The notes: generated from the sequence alone by a model not told the origin. DNA of 64,000 nucleotides from Bacillus sp. CGMCC 1.16541 (GCF_003184905.1 NZ_QFRU01000010.1:88738-152737); one strand, 5' to 3'. Positions 45,072-53,815 are shown, numbered from the stretch's first letter. Numbers and translations: made by a program.

Positions 45072-45096
45072 TATTATTTTAGGGGGTGTTTCTTGT
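45050..45096. terminator. Long perfect hairpin at the end of the small membrane protein gene
   Basis: AAACAAGAAACACCCCCTA and TAGGGGGTGTTTCTTGTTT pair over 19 bp around a 9-base loop. It covers the stop codon and can act in both directions. Nothing is seen in 45097-45206. Confidence 0.88.
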
Positions 45097-45206
45097 TTAA
45101 TATGAAGAATTGAAGGTTATATTGGGCATAAACGGCCACAAATACTCAAATCCCTTATTCGTAGATTGATGAACTGTTTTGTAATTGTTACTAGGGTTAA
45201 ACATTC

Positions 45207-46383
45207 TATATAAATCCTGTTTAAAAATCTAACATAGGTTTAAACTTTCAATGGTTTTGTCTATCCTAGTACTATTCATTTACTAGGAGGGTGAACGATC
45301 ATGGGTGCTTTACGCCTAGCTACTACACATGGATGGACCATTGAAGAACTTAAAGAACTAGAAAAGCAGACAGATGATGTACGGGCTCGTCAGCGAATCA
45401 TGTCTGTGCGCTTCGTCATGGAAGGATACGAGGGACAAGAGATTGCCCGCATTTTAGTTCGCGCTCGTCAGGCCATTTCAATTTATATCCACACCTTTGA
45501 AGAAGAAGGCATGGATGGATTACTGCGTCGGGGGACGTCACCCGGAAAACCTTGCCGTCTTTCGAAGGAACAACAAGAACAGTTAATGAAGACCATCATA
45601 GAAGAAACACCCAAGTCCATAGGAATCGCTATGGAGTCTCATTGGCATACTCGAAATATCCAAGCGTATCTCGTTTCTTCTTTTGATACCTATCTTTCAA
45701 GGGAAGCTATTCGCTTGCTTCTTCACAGAATGGGGCTTCGTTATACACGTCCGACGTATCAACTAAAAAGGGCAGATAAAAAGAAACAGGCGGCGTTTCA
45801 AAAAGACATCCATATGGTAAAAAAACATTATAAATGACCCTCACTGTACCCTGTTGTATTTAGATGAGACTCATATTCGTGATCAGCAGCTTCTCCATGC
45901 GACATGGCAGCCCAAGGGAAAGCAATTAGGTGTGAAAGTAGAAGGCATGCCAACCACGCTTCATCTATTTGGTGCCTTAGATGTTCAAAGGGGGGGAGGT
46001 GCAAGTGGCCTCAACGGAACGGTGTAATGCCCAATCGTTTGAATCTTTTTTAAACCAGTTGTTAGAGCACTATCCTAATCAGCATTTGTTTATTGTCTTA
46101 GATAACGCTCGCTATCATCACGCCCGTTATCTACATCCTTTTCTAGAAAAGAGGAGAGATCATCTAACACTATGGTTTTTACCACCTTATTCTCCAGAGC
46201 TTAATTTGATTGAACGCTTCTGGAAATGGTTAAAGGGAACGGTGGTAGCGAACTGTTATTATTCAGAACGTTCTGCGCTTCTTTCAGCTGTACAGCAATT
46301 TCTGGATAATGTGAATCAGACTCCGCAAAAAGTACTGAAAAGAATCGGCTTTTCATGTTAGAAAATTAACTTGGATTTATATA
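45207..46383 (+). mobile_element. IS630-family insertion sequence
   Basis: It is about 1.18 kb, bounded by imperfect 29-bp terminal inverted repeats: TATATAAATCC ... TCTAACAT (45207-45235) and ATGTTAGA ... GGATTTATATA (46355-46383). TA dinucleotides lie next to both ends, as expected for IS630/Tc1 targets. The transposase gene inside is broken by two frameshifts. The right end lies 27 bases before a ribbon-helix-helix gene, whose upstream region it replaced. Confidence 0.88.
45301..46361 (+). pseudogene. IS630 transposase, two frameshifts
   Basis: The N-terminal part (45301-45837) has a helix-turn-helix domain and ends LRYTRPTYQLKRADKKKQ ... KKHYK. The downstream frame contains the DDE part: LYLDETHIRD (first Asp-Glu), VLDNARYHHARY and LPPYSPELNLIERFWKW (last Glu). 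The first break lies in the run AAATGACC near 45835, the second in a run of seven G at 45990-45996, where six would restore the frame VQRGEVQV. Both are typical homopolymer indels. Programmed shifting is known in some IS families but would need both sites to work. Confidence 0.85.
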
Positions 46384-46410
46384 TATTACATTTCATTTAG
46401 AGGTGAAGAT

Positions 46411-46566
46411 ATGGAAACACAATCCGTTGTCTTAAGATTTCCCAAGACTTTTTTAGATAGAGTCGACACATACAAAGAGCGAAAGGGTTTTGGTACTCGT
46501 ACACAAGCTATTTTTCATTTACTGCAACTAGCACTCGAACAGTCGGACAACCGAGATGGCAAGTAA
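46411..46566 (+). CDS. Small ribbon-helix-helix protein
   Basis: The 51-residue protein (METQSVVLRFPKTFLDRVD ... TRTQAIFHLLQLALEQSDN) has a CopG/Arc-like pattern: a short strand with alternating residues, then two helices and the TR-x-Q-A-I-x-x-L-L-x-L-A-L second helix. Such proteins bind DNA as dimers. GAGGTGAAG precedes the ATG. It is followed directly by IS605-like end structures that overlap its stop, and preceded by IS630, which probably displaced its native promoter. Confidence 0.72.
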   Translation: METQSVVLRFPKTFLDRVDTYKERKGFGTRTQAIFHLLQLALEQSDNRDGK

Positions 46567-46652
46567 GCCATCCCTTGTCCGAAGGCGATTCATCCCCCAC
46601 CTACTCATTGGGCTTGGCCTTTCTCATTCCTTGAGGTGGGGGTCTTCTCGAC
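46537..46652 (+). ncRNA. IS200/IS605-like right end / possible omega-RNA-like structure
   Basis: Two stacked hairpins follow the ribbon-helix-helix gene. The first, GGACAA ... ATGGC / GCCAT ... TTGTCC, spans 46537-46580 and includes its stop codon. The second, CCCCCACCT/AGGTGGGGG, lies at 46594-46642, flanked by GAAGGCGATTCAT and TCTTCTCGAC, a context known to me from right ends of IS200/IS605 elements, where the region encodes the guide RNA of TnpB. No tnpA or tnpB is present here. Confidence 0.55.
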
Positions 46653-46741
46653 TGAAATGATAAAAAGAATACTTCCTCTTATTAGAGTAACACAATTATG
46701 CGAATGTGTGTTTGTTTTCGGAGTTCTATTGAATCCATAAA

Positions 46742-46771
46742 AAGAAGCAGCCCAAGTCAATTGGACTGCTA
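46742..46771 (-). terminator. Terminator of the DUF819 gene
   Basis: On the minus strand AGCAGTCC ... GGGCTGCT forms a stem followed by TCTTTTT, 45-75 bases after the stop codon. Confidence 0.75.
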
Positions 46772-46814
46772 GTAGTGGTGATTTTTCCTCTTGTATAACC
46801 ATTGTTATTGAAGG

Positions 46815-48017
46815 TTAAACCATTTTTGAGACCATTTCAGCTAAGTAAGCAGTGAGGACAGCCCCGTATGTACCGACGACATTTCCGACGATTCCCATAA
46901 GAAGGCCAACCGGTGCTAGTGCTGGTTGGAAAACAGAGGCCACAACCGGTGCAGAGCTCGTCCCCCCGATGTTTCCTTGTGAGCCAACCGCAATAAAGAA
47001 CATTGGTGCTTTCATTAAGCGTGCAGCAAGGAAAATAACTAAAATATGAATCGCTAACCATACGGCACCCATTAAAATGTATTGCGGTGCATCTACCACA
47101 TATACTAAATTCGCTTTCGCTCCGATTGTCGTAAGCAGTAAGTAAATGCCTGCATACCCGATTTTACTTGCGCCGTAATCTTCTAATTTGCGTACTTTCG
47201 TAAACGATAACGCAATTCCGATAGCAGATACAATCATGATTGTCCATGTTGCTGCGTTTAGAACGGAAGTGGCTGGTAACGTTTCAGCGAATTTACGAAT
47301 CACATAGGATACTCCAAAACCAAGACCTAGAATTCCTAACAATTGAGGAATCGCAAGCGGTTTTGCGTGTTGTTTTTCAAGCTCACCAATTTGCTCATTT
47401 AATTTTTCAACGATTGTGTTGTCTGCGTTGTTCCATTTGTTGAATTTATGCTGAAACGAGGCAAGAGCAATCATAATGCCCATCCAGCTATATCCAACTA
47501 CCGTATCGACAACAATAATTGGTGATAAAATTTCTTCAGGTGTACCAACGGCATCGACTAGTGCTGCCATATTGGCAGAACCACCAATCCAGCTTCCTGC
47601 TAGCGCGGCTACACCTTTCCATGCATCTTCAGGTAAAAACGGCTGGAAAATCGCAAGGGAAATCGGCCCTCCGATGATGACTCCGAATGTACCTGCTAAA
47701 AATAAAAGAAGTGCTTTTGGTCCTAAGCGTAACGTTGCGGGAATGTTTGTAGATAGTAAAAGAAGTAAAAGACCAAACGGTAATATGTAAGTCGAAACGA
47801 AATCATACAATGCCGATGAAGATGGCGTAATGCCAAGTGTCGTTGAAATCATCGGTAAAAAGTATGCCCAAATAAGTGGCGGTGCGTAATGGAAAAACTT
47901 TTGTACAGCAGCATTTTTCCATTGTGCTAGCATAAATACCGCTCCTATTAGCGCAGATAAATACGCCATAAGCGCCATTGGGTCTTGAATGAGTGCGCCG
48001 TTTTCTGTTGCGAACAT
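46815..48017 (-). CDS. DUF819 family membrane protein (YjcL-like)
   Basis: The 400-residue membrane protein has about 12 segments and DUF819 features (LAGSWIGGSANMAALVDAVG, and near the end GSQGNIGGTSSAPVVASVF). The family has a transporter-like fold of unknown substrate. GGAGGTAC precedes the ATG. It is transcribed alone, away from the zinc-type YcgR/YcgQ pair. Confidence 0.82.
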   Translation of the reverse strand: MFATENGALIQDPMALMAYLSALIGAVFMLAQWKNAAVQKFFHYAPPLIWAYFLPMISTTLGITPSSSALYDFVSTYILPFGLLLLLLSTNIPATLRLGPKALLLFLAGTFGVIIGGPISLAIFQPFLPEDAWKGVAALAGSWIGGSANMAALVDAVGTPEEILSPIIVVDTVVGYSWMGIMIALASFQHKFNKWNNADNTIVEKLNEQIGELEKQHAKPLAIPQLLGILGLGFGVSYVIRKFAETLPATSVLNAATWTIMIVSAIGIALSFTKVRKLEDYGASKIGYAGIYLLLTTIGAKANLVYVVDAPQYILMGAVWLAIHILVIFLAARLMKAPMFFIAVGSQGNIGGTSSAPVVASVFQPALAPVGLLMGIVGNVVGTYGAVLTAYLAEMVSKMV

Positions 48018-48305
48018 CTAGATGTACCTCCTTCTGTTGTGAAAAAATATCGTGTTTCTTCTTATTTATTAAAATATTTTTAAAACACGTAATTCTATCA
48101 TACTATAAAGAAAGCGTTTTCTTTTATTTTTCATAACATTAAGATTTTTATTGATAGTTCTCTTTTATTTTAATGATAGACCGTTTCACTTGTTATACAT
48201 GCGTTAATCGATGAAAGATAGAGATTAAATAAGTATGCTCAAATTTTCTAGCTGGCGGTCTTCCTTCCTTTCTTCATAGAGAAGAAGTAGGCTATTTCTC
48301 GTTTA
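48018..48305. other. Intergenic region between DUF819 gene and ycgR-like gene
   Basis: AT-rich and without a gene. AGAAAGCGTTTTCT (48109-48122) is a symmetrical, weak cre-like sequence. Nothing else is recognisable until the Zur-like site at 48306. Confidence 0.4.
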
Positions 48306-48328
48306 TAAATCGTAGTTATTCTTATTTG
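48306..48328 (+). promoter_or_regulatory. Candidate Zur box upstream of ycgR/ycgQ
   Basis: The 23 bases begin TAAATCGTAGTTATT and match the Bacillus Zur consensus TAAATCGTAATnATT-type palindrome at 18 of 23 positions, with a perfect left half and degenerate right half. It lies about 70 bases before the first gene. Confidence 0.45.
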
Positions 48329-48397
48329 ACTTCATAATTACATTCATAGAAGAAGTAACTCTAGCATATGTATCTAGTAACGAAGGAGGTTAAGAGA

Positions 48398-49372
48398 GTG
48401 ACGCTATCAAAAATAAGCAAAGAAGTAGTAGGGTTGTTGCTGTTGTTGTTGTTTGGATACTGCTTTTTCTTTTTAGATATGAGTAAGATCGAGTTAGAAG
48501 TTCCTTCCTCTTTTTTAAACGTGAATGCAATTTTTTTAAGCATTGTGCTAGAGGCGCTCCCATTTATTTTACTAGGGGTATTTGCTTCAGCCATCATTCA
48601 AACGTTTGTGTCAGAGGAATTGCTTCAACGATTTATTCCTAAAAATGCATATGCAGCGCTGTTACCGGCTGCGATTGTCAGTGTGATTATTCCGGTGTGT
48701 GAATGTGCCATTATTCCTGTTGTAAGAAGACTCATTAAAAAAGGGATGCCTCTTCATGTCGGTGTCGTCATTTTAGTGGGTGCCCCGATTTTAAATCCGA
48801 TTGTTTTGATGTCAACTTATTACGCTTTTCAAACAAACTTATCAATTGTCTATGGACGAATGGGACTAGCTTTTCTCCTCTGTATGGTTATTGGACTTGT
48901 TGTGTATGTCGTGTTTAAAAACAAGAATCAATTAAAATCGGTACACGAGCACCACCATGAGGTAACAGGCAATAAGCTTAAGCAAACATTGTATCATGCA
49001 AGCGATGAATTTTTTGATATGGGAAAGTACTTAATCATTGGTGCGTTTGTTGCTAGTTTGTTTCAAACGTTTTTAGATCGTCAGCTTCTTGTGCAAATTG
49101 CAAGCAGTGAGATAGTGGCACCAGCTGTGATGATGGCATTTGCGTACGTATTATCACTTTGCTCAGAAGCGGATGCATTTGTGGCTTCATCGTTTGCTCA
49201 TACGTTTAACGCGAGCTCGTTGCTTGCATTTTTAGTGTACGGGCCAATGATTGATTTGAAAAATACAATTATGATGATGGCGTTTTTTAAGAAGCGGTTT
49301 GTCATTGGATTTATTGTTATTGTGACGGTGTTTGTTTACGGTGCAATTTTGGTTTATCAAGCTGTGATTTAG
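48398..49372 (+). CDS. Permease, UPF0718/DUF318 (YcgR-like)
   Basis: The 324-residue membrane protein (about 8 segments) has two repeated half-domains: IIPVCECAIIPVVRRLIKKG near residue 95 and YVLSLCSEADAFVASSFAH near 250, with conserved cysteines. GTG at 48398 is chosen because GAAGGAGGT ends 7 bases before it. COG0701 permeases paired with YcgQ-type proteins have been proposed to handle metals, including zinc. The partner gene starts 11 bases after its stop. Confidence 0.85.
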   Translation: MTLSKISKEVVGLLLLLLFGYCFFFLDMSKIELEVPSSFLNVNAIFLSIVLEALPFILLGVFASAIIQTFVSEELLQRFIPKNAYAALLPAAIVSVIIPVCECAIIPVVRRLIKKGMPLHVGVVILVGAPILNPIVLMSTYYAFQTNLSIVYGRMGLAFLLCMVIGLVVYVVFKNKNQLKSVHEHHHEVTGNKLKQTLYHASDEFFDMGKYLIIGAFVASLFQTFLDRQLLVQIASSEIVAPAVMMAFAYVLSLCSEADAFVASSFAHTFNASSLLAFLVYGPMIDLKNTIMMMAFFKKRFVIGFIVIVTVFVYGAILVYQAVI

Positions 49373-49383
49373 GGGGGAGGAAT

Positions 49384-50352
49384 ATGAAGGATTTACAATT
49401 TGTCCATTACATTCGTGGCATTATTTTAATCGGTTTTGCACTTTTGATGTTTAAGCTAATGATCACAGGAGACATTGTGCATTTTATTGCACCTAAAATG
49501 CAGCCGTTCATTTACTTTGCTGCGATAACGTTTTTTTTATTAGGAGTTATTCAAATTTGGCGAAGTAGTATAAAAGGCAAGGAAGCGTCGTGTGAATGTG
49601 GTCATCACCATGAGGGAGGAAGAGTTCAAAGTGTGTTGATTTACGCAATGTTTGTGTTACCAGTGTTAACAGGCTTTTTCTTTTCTGATCATGTGCTCGA
49701 TAGCTCTGTGGCAGCGAAACGAGGCATTAAATTCGGAGCTAATGTGACAGAGCGTCCAACACCTGAGCAACGTGAAGAATTGATGAATGAAGCAAGTACA
49801 GGTAACGATGATCTTGAACAATACATGAACGATGTATTAAGTCGAGAAGTAGAAGAGCCAACTGAAGAGGGAGAAGTACCGTTAACGCATGAAGAAGGAT
49901 TTGTGCCGCAAGCCCCTCCAGAAGGCTATTATGAGAAGTTAGCAGCTTCTTTAAAAGGCCAACAGAAAGTAGTGGTAAATGATGAGGAATACATTCCGGT
50001 TATGAATGTGATTGAAAGCAATGTGGCTGCGTTTGTTGGGAAAGAAATTGAAGTCAATGGATTCGTGTATCGAGAGCCAGAATTTGAGGACGATCAGTTT
50101 GTGGTAGCACGTTTTGGCCTATCATGCTGTGTAGCAGATGCGTCTGTGTACGGAACATTAGCGACAGTAAAAGACGCACAGAAATTAGAGGACGATGAAT
50201 GGATTAAAGTGAGCGGTGTGTTGGCGCAAGTAGATTACAATGGCCTGACTTTACCGTACATTCAGATCAAAAAGATCACAAAGATTGAGCGACCAGCAAA
50301 TCCTTACGTGTATGAATTTTACGAAGGAGAGCAGCTTGTGGCACCAAAATAA
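49384..50352 (+). CDS. TIGR03943/DUF1980 family protein (YcgQ-like)
   Basis: The 322-residue protein has two or three N-terminal membrane segments, a putative metal-binding loop ECGHHHEGG (about residues 65-75), and a soluble C-terminal domain with the conserved FGLSCCVADASVYG cysteine pair and EVNGFVYREPEF. It always pairs with the YcgR permease. Together with the Zur-like site it points to zinc handling, but no function is proven. GGGGGAGG precedes the ATG. Confidence 0.85.
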   Translation: MKDLQFVHYIRGIILIGFALLMFKLMITGDIVHFIAPKMQPFIYFAAITFFLLGVIQIWRSSIKGKEASCECGHHHEGGRVQSVLIYAMFVLPVLTGFFFSDHVLDSSVAAKRGIKFGANVTERPTPEQREELMNEASTGNDDLEQYMNDVLSREVEEPTEEGEVPLTHEEGFVPQAPPEGYYEKLAASLKGQQKVVVNDEEYIPVMNVIESNVAAFVGKEIEVNGFVYREPEFEDDQFVVARFGLSCCVADASVYGTLATVKDAQKLEDDEWIKVSGVLAQVDYNGLTLPYIQIKKITKIERPANPYVYEFYEGEQLVAPK

Positions 50353-50382
50353 AAAACCGAGCGGTGTGCGCTCGGTTTTTTT
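50350..50382. terminator. Two-way terminator between ycgQ-like and hemolysin III genes
   Basis: AAAAAACCGAGCG ... CGCTCGGTTTTTTT stem around GTGTG, with the T run in both directions. It overlaps the last bases of both genes. Confidence 0.9.
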
Positions 50383-51046
50383 AAGCAGGTAATACGTAAA
50401 GTAAAATCGCTAAGAAGTGAACAACGGTGCCACCTAAAACGAATAAATGCCAAATCATATGATGAAAGCGGAAACCTCGCCACACGTAGAAAATAGCACC
50501 AATTGTATACAAAACGCCACCTACAACGAGTAAGACGATACCTGTTTTTGCTAAATTTTCAGTCAGTGGACCCCAAGCAAACACAATCATCCAGCCCATA
50601 AATACGTAAAGAACGGTCGATAAGAAGAGAAATTTCTTCACGAAGAAGGCTTTGAAAATAATTCCCGCAATCGCAATTCCCCATACAATGGCAAATAGTG
50701 TCCATCCAATGGTTCCCTTTACAACCACAAACAAAAACGGTGTATAGGTACCCGCAATAAATAAGTAAATGGACGAATGATCAAAAATCTCAAACAAATC
50801 CTTCACTTTTCCTTTTGGAAAACTATGAACAAGCGTCGATGATACATATAAAAGGAGCATTGTAATCCCATAAATCGTAAAACTTACAACATGCCAAGGT
50901 GTTCCATCTAAAGATGCAAACACGATAAGGAGCGTTAAACCAACAATACTTAAGACAACCCCAATGCCATGGGTAATCGCATTGGCAATCTCTTCACCCT
51001 TCGTAAACGTATGCGTATTCGCCACAAACAAAACCCTTTCACTCAT
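50381..51046 (-). CDS. Hemolysin III family (PAQR-like) membrane protein
   Basis: The 221-residue protein has seven membrane segments and Hly-III features: EEIANAITHGIGVVLS, HSFPKGKVKDLFEIFDHSSIYLFIAGTYTPF near residue 75, and FHHMIWHLFVLGGTVVHF at the end, with three conserved histidines likely binding zinc. The family resembles the PAQR receptors and hydrolases. It is transcribed alone. Confidence 0.88.
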   Translation of the reverse strand: MSERVLFVANTHTFTKGEEIANAITHGIGVVLSIVGLTLLIVFASLDGTPWHVVSFTIYGITMLLLYVSSTLVHSFPKGKVKDLFEIFDHSSIYLFIAGTYTPFLFVVVKGTIGWTLFAIVWGIAIAGIIFKAFFVKKFLFLSTVLYVFMGWMIVFAWGPLTENLAKTGIVLLVVGGVLYTIGAIFYVWRGFRFHHMIWHLFVLGGTVVHFLAILLYVLPA

Positions 51047-51097
51047 TATTCTTTCTCTTATTATAATCCAATTTCCACAGCATTTCTATTTAAAAGC

Positions 51098-51265
51098 AAG
51101 AAAAGTGTAGGCGACTGTTTAGGCTTGAGAGGCGTTGGAGCTTCTGTGAGGGAAACTGCTCTTTAGTTTCAATAACAGAAGTGAAACGACCGAAAGCCTA
51201 GGAGCCGGAACTAGACAGTAAGAAAAGTGTAGGCGACTGTTTAGGCTTGAGAGGCGTTGGAAGCT
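51098..51265 (+). repeat. Dispersed repeat family II, copy B
   Basis: Units at 51098-51146 and 51220-51265 begin AAGAAAAGTGTAGGCGACTG and read TTGAGAGGCGTTGGAGC. Inside are CTTCTGT/ACAGAAG, GAAACT-N6-AGTTTC and the pair CTGTTTAG/CTAGACAG, which is CTGTTCAG/CTGGACAG in copy A. It lies between the divergent hemolysin III and DUF1643 genes. The rest of 51266-51411 is AT-rich with one short hairpin (CCATTTTGTAAAATGG). Confidence 0.85.
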
Positions 51266-51411
51266 ACCTGTGAATTACATGTATAGATGTAAAATCTACC
51301 ATTTTGTAAAATGGCATAAAAAATCGTCATGACTGTCCTGTTTTGCCATAAATATAGAAGTAGTTATGTAGAGAGAATGAACCGAAAAGATAAATAAAAG
51401 GTGGGTTTCTG

Positions 51412-52101
51412 ATGATGAAACGAGAGGCTATTTTTGATGAAACGGGAACATATCGTTATTCGTTATCAAGGAAATGGAGTGACGTAAACGAACGGAAAGT
51501 GACATTTATTCTTTCACATCCGAGTACGGCAGATGAACATAAAGATGATTCTGTTACCAAAAAGTGTCTTTTCTTTGCCCAAAAGTGGGGATTTGGACAG
51601 ATGGAGATTGTGAATGTGTTTGGGTATCAAGCGTATCATCATGGTGTACTTCGTGAATTATCAAAAGAAGATGCAATTGGATATGACAATGACCGTTACT
51701 TATCATATGCGGTTGCGGATGCGGATTTAATTGTAGTGGCGTGGGGAGAGCATTGTGTGATGCATGGCCGTCATGAAGAGGTAAAAGCGTTGTTGAGGGG
51801 TGCCTCAACGTTTTGTTTTGGAATGACAAAGCAAAAGTACCCACGTCATATTTCCGGTGTTTCATATGGAACAACGTTAAAATCATTTTCAGGCCCACCG
51901 CTTCCTACGATCATTCAACCGGTCAAAGAAACACCTACACGAGAACCATCTTTAAGTTTTATTGAAGACATTGATCAATTTTATCAACCGAAAGAGCCTA
52001 CGTATTCAACTATAAAATCATTGAAGGCAAATGGAGAATTAACTAAAAACGAACCGAGTATGTTTATTGAAGATTTAATTCAGTTAACGGATGAACAGTA
52101 A
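51412..52101 (+). CDS. DUF1643 domain-containing protein
   Basis: The 229-residue protein has the DUF1643 pattern in its first 165 residues: YRYSLSRKWSD, VTFILSHPSTADEHKDDSVTKKC, GFGQMEIVNVFGYQA, and DLIVVAWGEHC. The function is unknown. The last 60 residues are unrelated and charged. Two adjacent ATG codons (51412, 51415) may serve as start; AAGGTGGG precedes. A small hypothetical gene follows in the same direction. Confidence 0.82.
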   Translation: MMKREAIFDETGTYRYSLSRKWSDVNERKVTFILSHPSTADEHKDDSVTKKCLFFAQKWGFGQMEIVNVFGYQAYHHGVLRELSKEDAIGYDNDRYLSYAVADADLIVVAWGEHCVMHGRHEEVKALLRGASTFCFGMTKQKYPRHISGVSYGTTLKSFSGPPLPTIIQPVKETPTREPSLSFIEDIDQFYQPKEPTYSTIKSLKANGELTKNEPSMFIEDLIQLTDEQ

Positions 52102-52136
52102 ACAAAGAGAGTTTCTGGGTTAAGGGGATGAATAAA

Positions 52137-52565
52137 ATGAAGAACAGAGAAGTGCTTTACCGTTTGGAACAGATTTATGAACAATTGGAAGAAGAATGTT
52201 TTACGTATCTTGGAACGATTGTGAGTGATGAAGCACAAGTTCCACCAGCTCTTTTAGTAGAGTTAACAGAGTTACTAGATGAACTAGCAGAAGATGAATC
52301 GTATGATGAACAGTTTGTTTGTTCAATCATGGATACAATTGATTATACAAGTGCTATCTATCAATTTGCGATGTTAAAACCGATTAGGATTGACGGACAT
52401 GAAGATAAAATTGACCTTCTGTACGAAGAGAAATTACGTGTAGAGCAAGTACTCATCGGTGTATATAATCGTCAGCGTCGTATTTTATTAAAGAAAGCCA
52501 CCCCTTCACTACGGAAGTTGAGTGAGCAGTTACAAGAGTTGTTGCGTGTCGGATCTATGCAATAA
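52137..52565 (+). CDS. Hypothetical protein
   Basis: The 142-residue protein is highly acidic and helical (KNREVLYRLEQIYEQLEEECF ... LTELLDELAEDESYDEQFV), with no signal peptide or membrane segment. No family is recognised. ATG at 52137 is preferred over an in-frame ATG at 52128 because AAGGGG lies 9 bases before the former. It follows the DUF1643 gene by 36 bases and ends in a shared two-way terminator. Confidence 0.65.
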   Translation: MKNREVLYRLEQIYEQLEEECFTYLGTIVSDEAQVPPALLVELTELLDELAEDESYDEQFVCSIMDTIDYTSAIYQFAMLKPIRIDGHEDKIDLLYEEKLRVEQVLIGVYNRQRRILLKKATPSLRKLSEQLQELLRVGSMQ

Positions 52566-52610
52566 AAAAAGGATTGATCACATGAAAGAAAGTGATCAAT
52601 CCTTTTTTAT
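52564..52610. terminator. Two-way terminator
   Basis: AAAAAAAGGATTGATCAC and GTGATCAATCCTTTTTT form a 17-bp stem, overlapping the ends of both convergent genes. Confidence 0.92.
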
Positions 52611-53815
52611 TGCAGTAGTTTTAAATCATAAGAATAAATGCTTTTGTTTCTTACGTTTGATAAGATGTGGTGTAATCCTTTAATTTCCATCGTATCAGTG
52701 ACGCTTCCTGTGTCTAAGGAATATTGTTCGAGGTAATACTTTTCATCTTTGTTCGGGTCATAGCGTAGCACAAATAAGGAGTTGTCCTTAAAGTACGTTT
52801 CATCGTTATAACGAACGCCATCTTGAGATGGATTGTTTCCTAGTGAGAATGCTTTTTCCAATGTCGATGTTTTCGTATTAAATGCGTACACATCACCCAA
52901 CCCATCAATATAATAAACATGGTCGTTATAGAGGTATGCTGAATTTCGTACGTTGTAAGGAATTGAAGCCGCTGGGTTTTCGAGATTTTTATAGTCTTCT
53001 AATGGGAAGGCTTCTTGTTTATGTGTTTGTTTATGAATCCGCATGAAAGACGTCTCTTCTTTTTGATCATTTACATATGTAGTACCAACAAAGTAAATAT
53101 ATTCGTTATCTACTAACAGAGGAGATAACGGATCAAGTGTTTTCTCGTCAAGGTTAAGCGTGGCGACATCCTCAATTTTAATATCGTCTTTCGCGTCTGT
53201 AAATGTCACTTCTTTTAACTCATACGTACTTGCTTCTACATCTGACGTCAAAATGTGAATGCGATCATCAGATAGGCCTGACGTGACGATGTAGTGTGGG
53301 ATATTACTTGTTTGAAAGGATGTTTCGTTTCCAAAATAAATATTAGAATCATAACCGCCGTTTTTTTGGTTAATGCCTGTATTGTGAATACTAAATAATA
53401 GGTCTTTTTCTTTCATATACCCTGTCATAGACCCTGTGTATTGATCTTTCTTCATCGGAAACTCTTTGTACTCCTTGCCGATCATTCGTACTTTGTTTTT
53501 TTCTTCTAAAAATAATGAATCGTCAGTGACGGTCATCATGCCAAGCTCTAGTCCACTCATTTGTAAGGCGCTTGACTCGCCATTTTTATCAATAAAAACA
53601 GCATAGCTTAAGCCACTTCCATCCAAATCTTGATCAGCCGTTGTTGAGAGGTATAGGACGGCTTTTTTATCGTTCAGGAAATTTTTTTTGCTTAAGTCTT
53701 CTTCCTGAATTAAAGCAGAGCTCACGACCACCTTTGGAATTAAAATCGTTTTGACTGTTAGTCCAATGGCCAAGATACCGATCAGCATGCTAATAATGAT
53801 GATTGTTTTTTTCAT
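52607..53815 (-). CDS. Membrane-anchored extracellular protein of unknown function
   Basis: The 402-residue protein has an N-terminal signal anchor (MKKTIIIISMLIGILAIGLTV) and an extracytoplasmic part of repeated short strands, several with a Y-I/V-Y-F-V or H-V-Y-Y-I-D pattern (EYIFYVGTT-like, HVYYIDGLGDVYAFNTKT). This suggests a beta-propeller of about six or seven blades. No catalytic residues are recognised. It is probably co-transcribed with the preceding NlpC/P60-like gene (63-base gap). GGAGG precedes the ATG. Confidence 0.7.
   Translation of the reverse strand: MKKTIIIISMLIGILAIGLTVKTILIPKVVVSSALIQEEDLSKKNFLNDKKAVLYLSTTADQDLDGSGLSYAVFIDKNGESSALQMSGLELGMMTVTDDSLFLEEKNKVRMIGKEYKEFPMKKDQYTGSMTGYMKEKDLLFSIHNTGINQKNGGYDSNIYFGNETSFQTSNIPHYIVTSGLSDDRIHILTSDVEASTYELKEVTFTDAKDDIKIEDVATLNLDEKTLDPLSPLLVDNEYIYFVGTTYVNDQKEETSFMRIHKQTHKQEAFPLEDYKNLENPAASIPYNVRNSAYLYNDHVYYIDGLGDVYAFNTKTSTLEKAFSLGNNPSQDGVRYNDETYFKDNSLFVLRYDPNKDEKYYLEQYSLDTGSVTDTMEIKGLHHILSNVRNKSIYSYDLKLLQ

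Noticed and set aside
45820..45850. Programmed frameshift in the IS630 transposase
   Set aside because: A second frameshift downstream at a run of seven G makes decay the simpler explanation.
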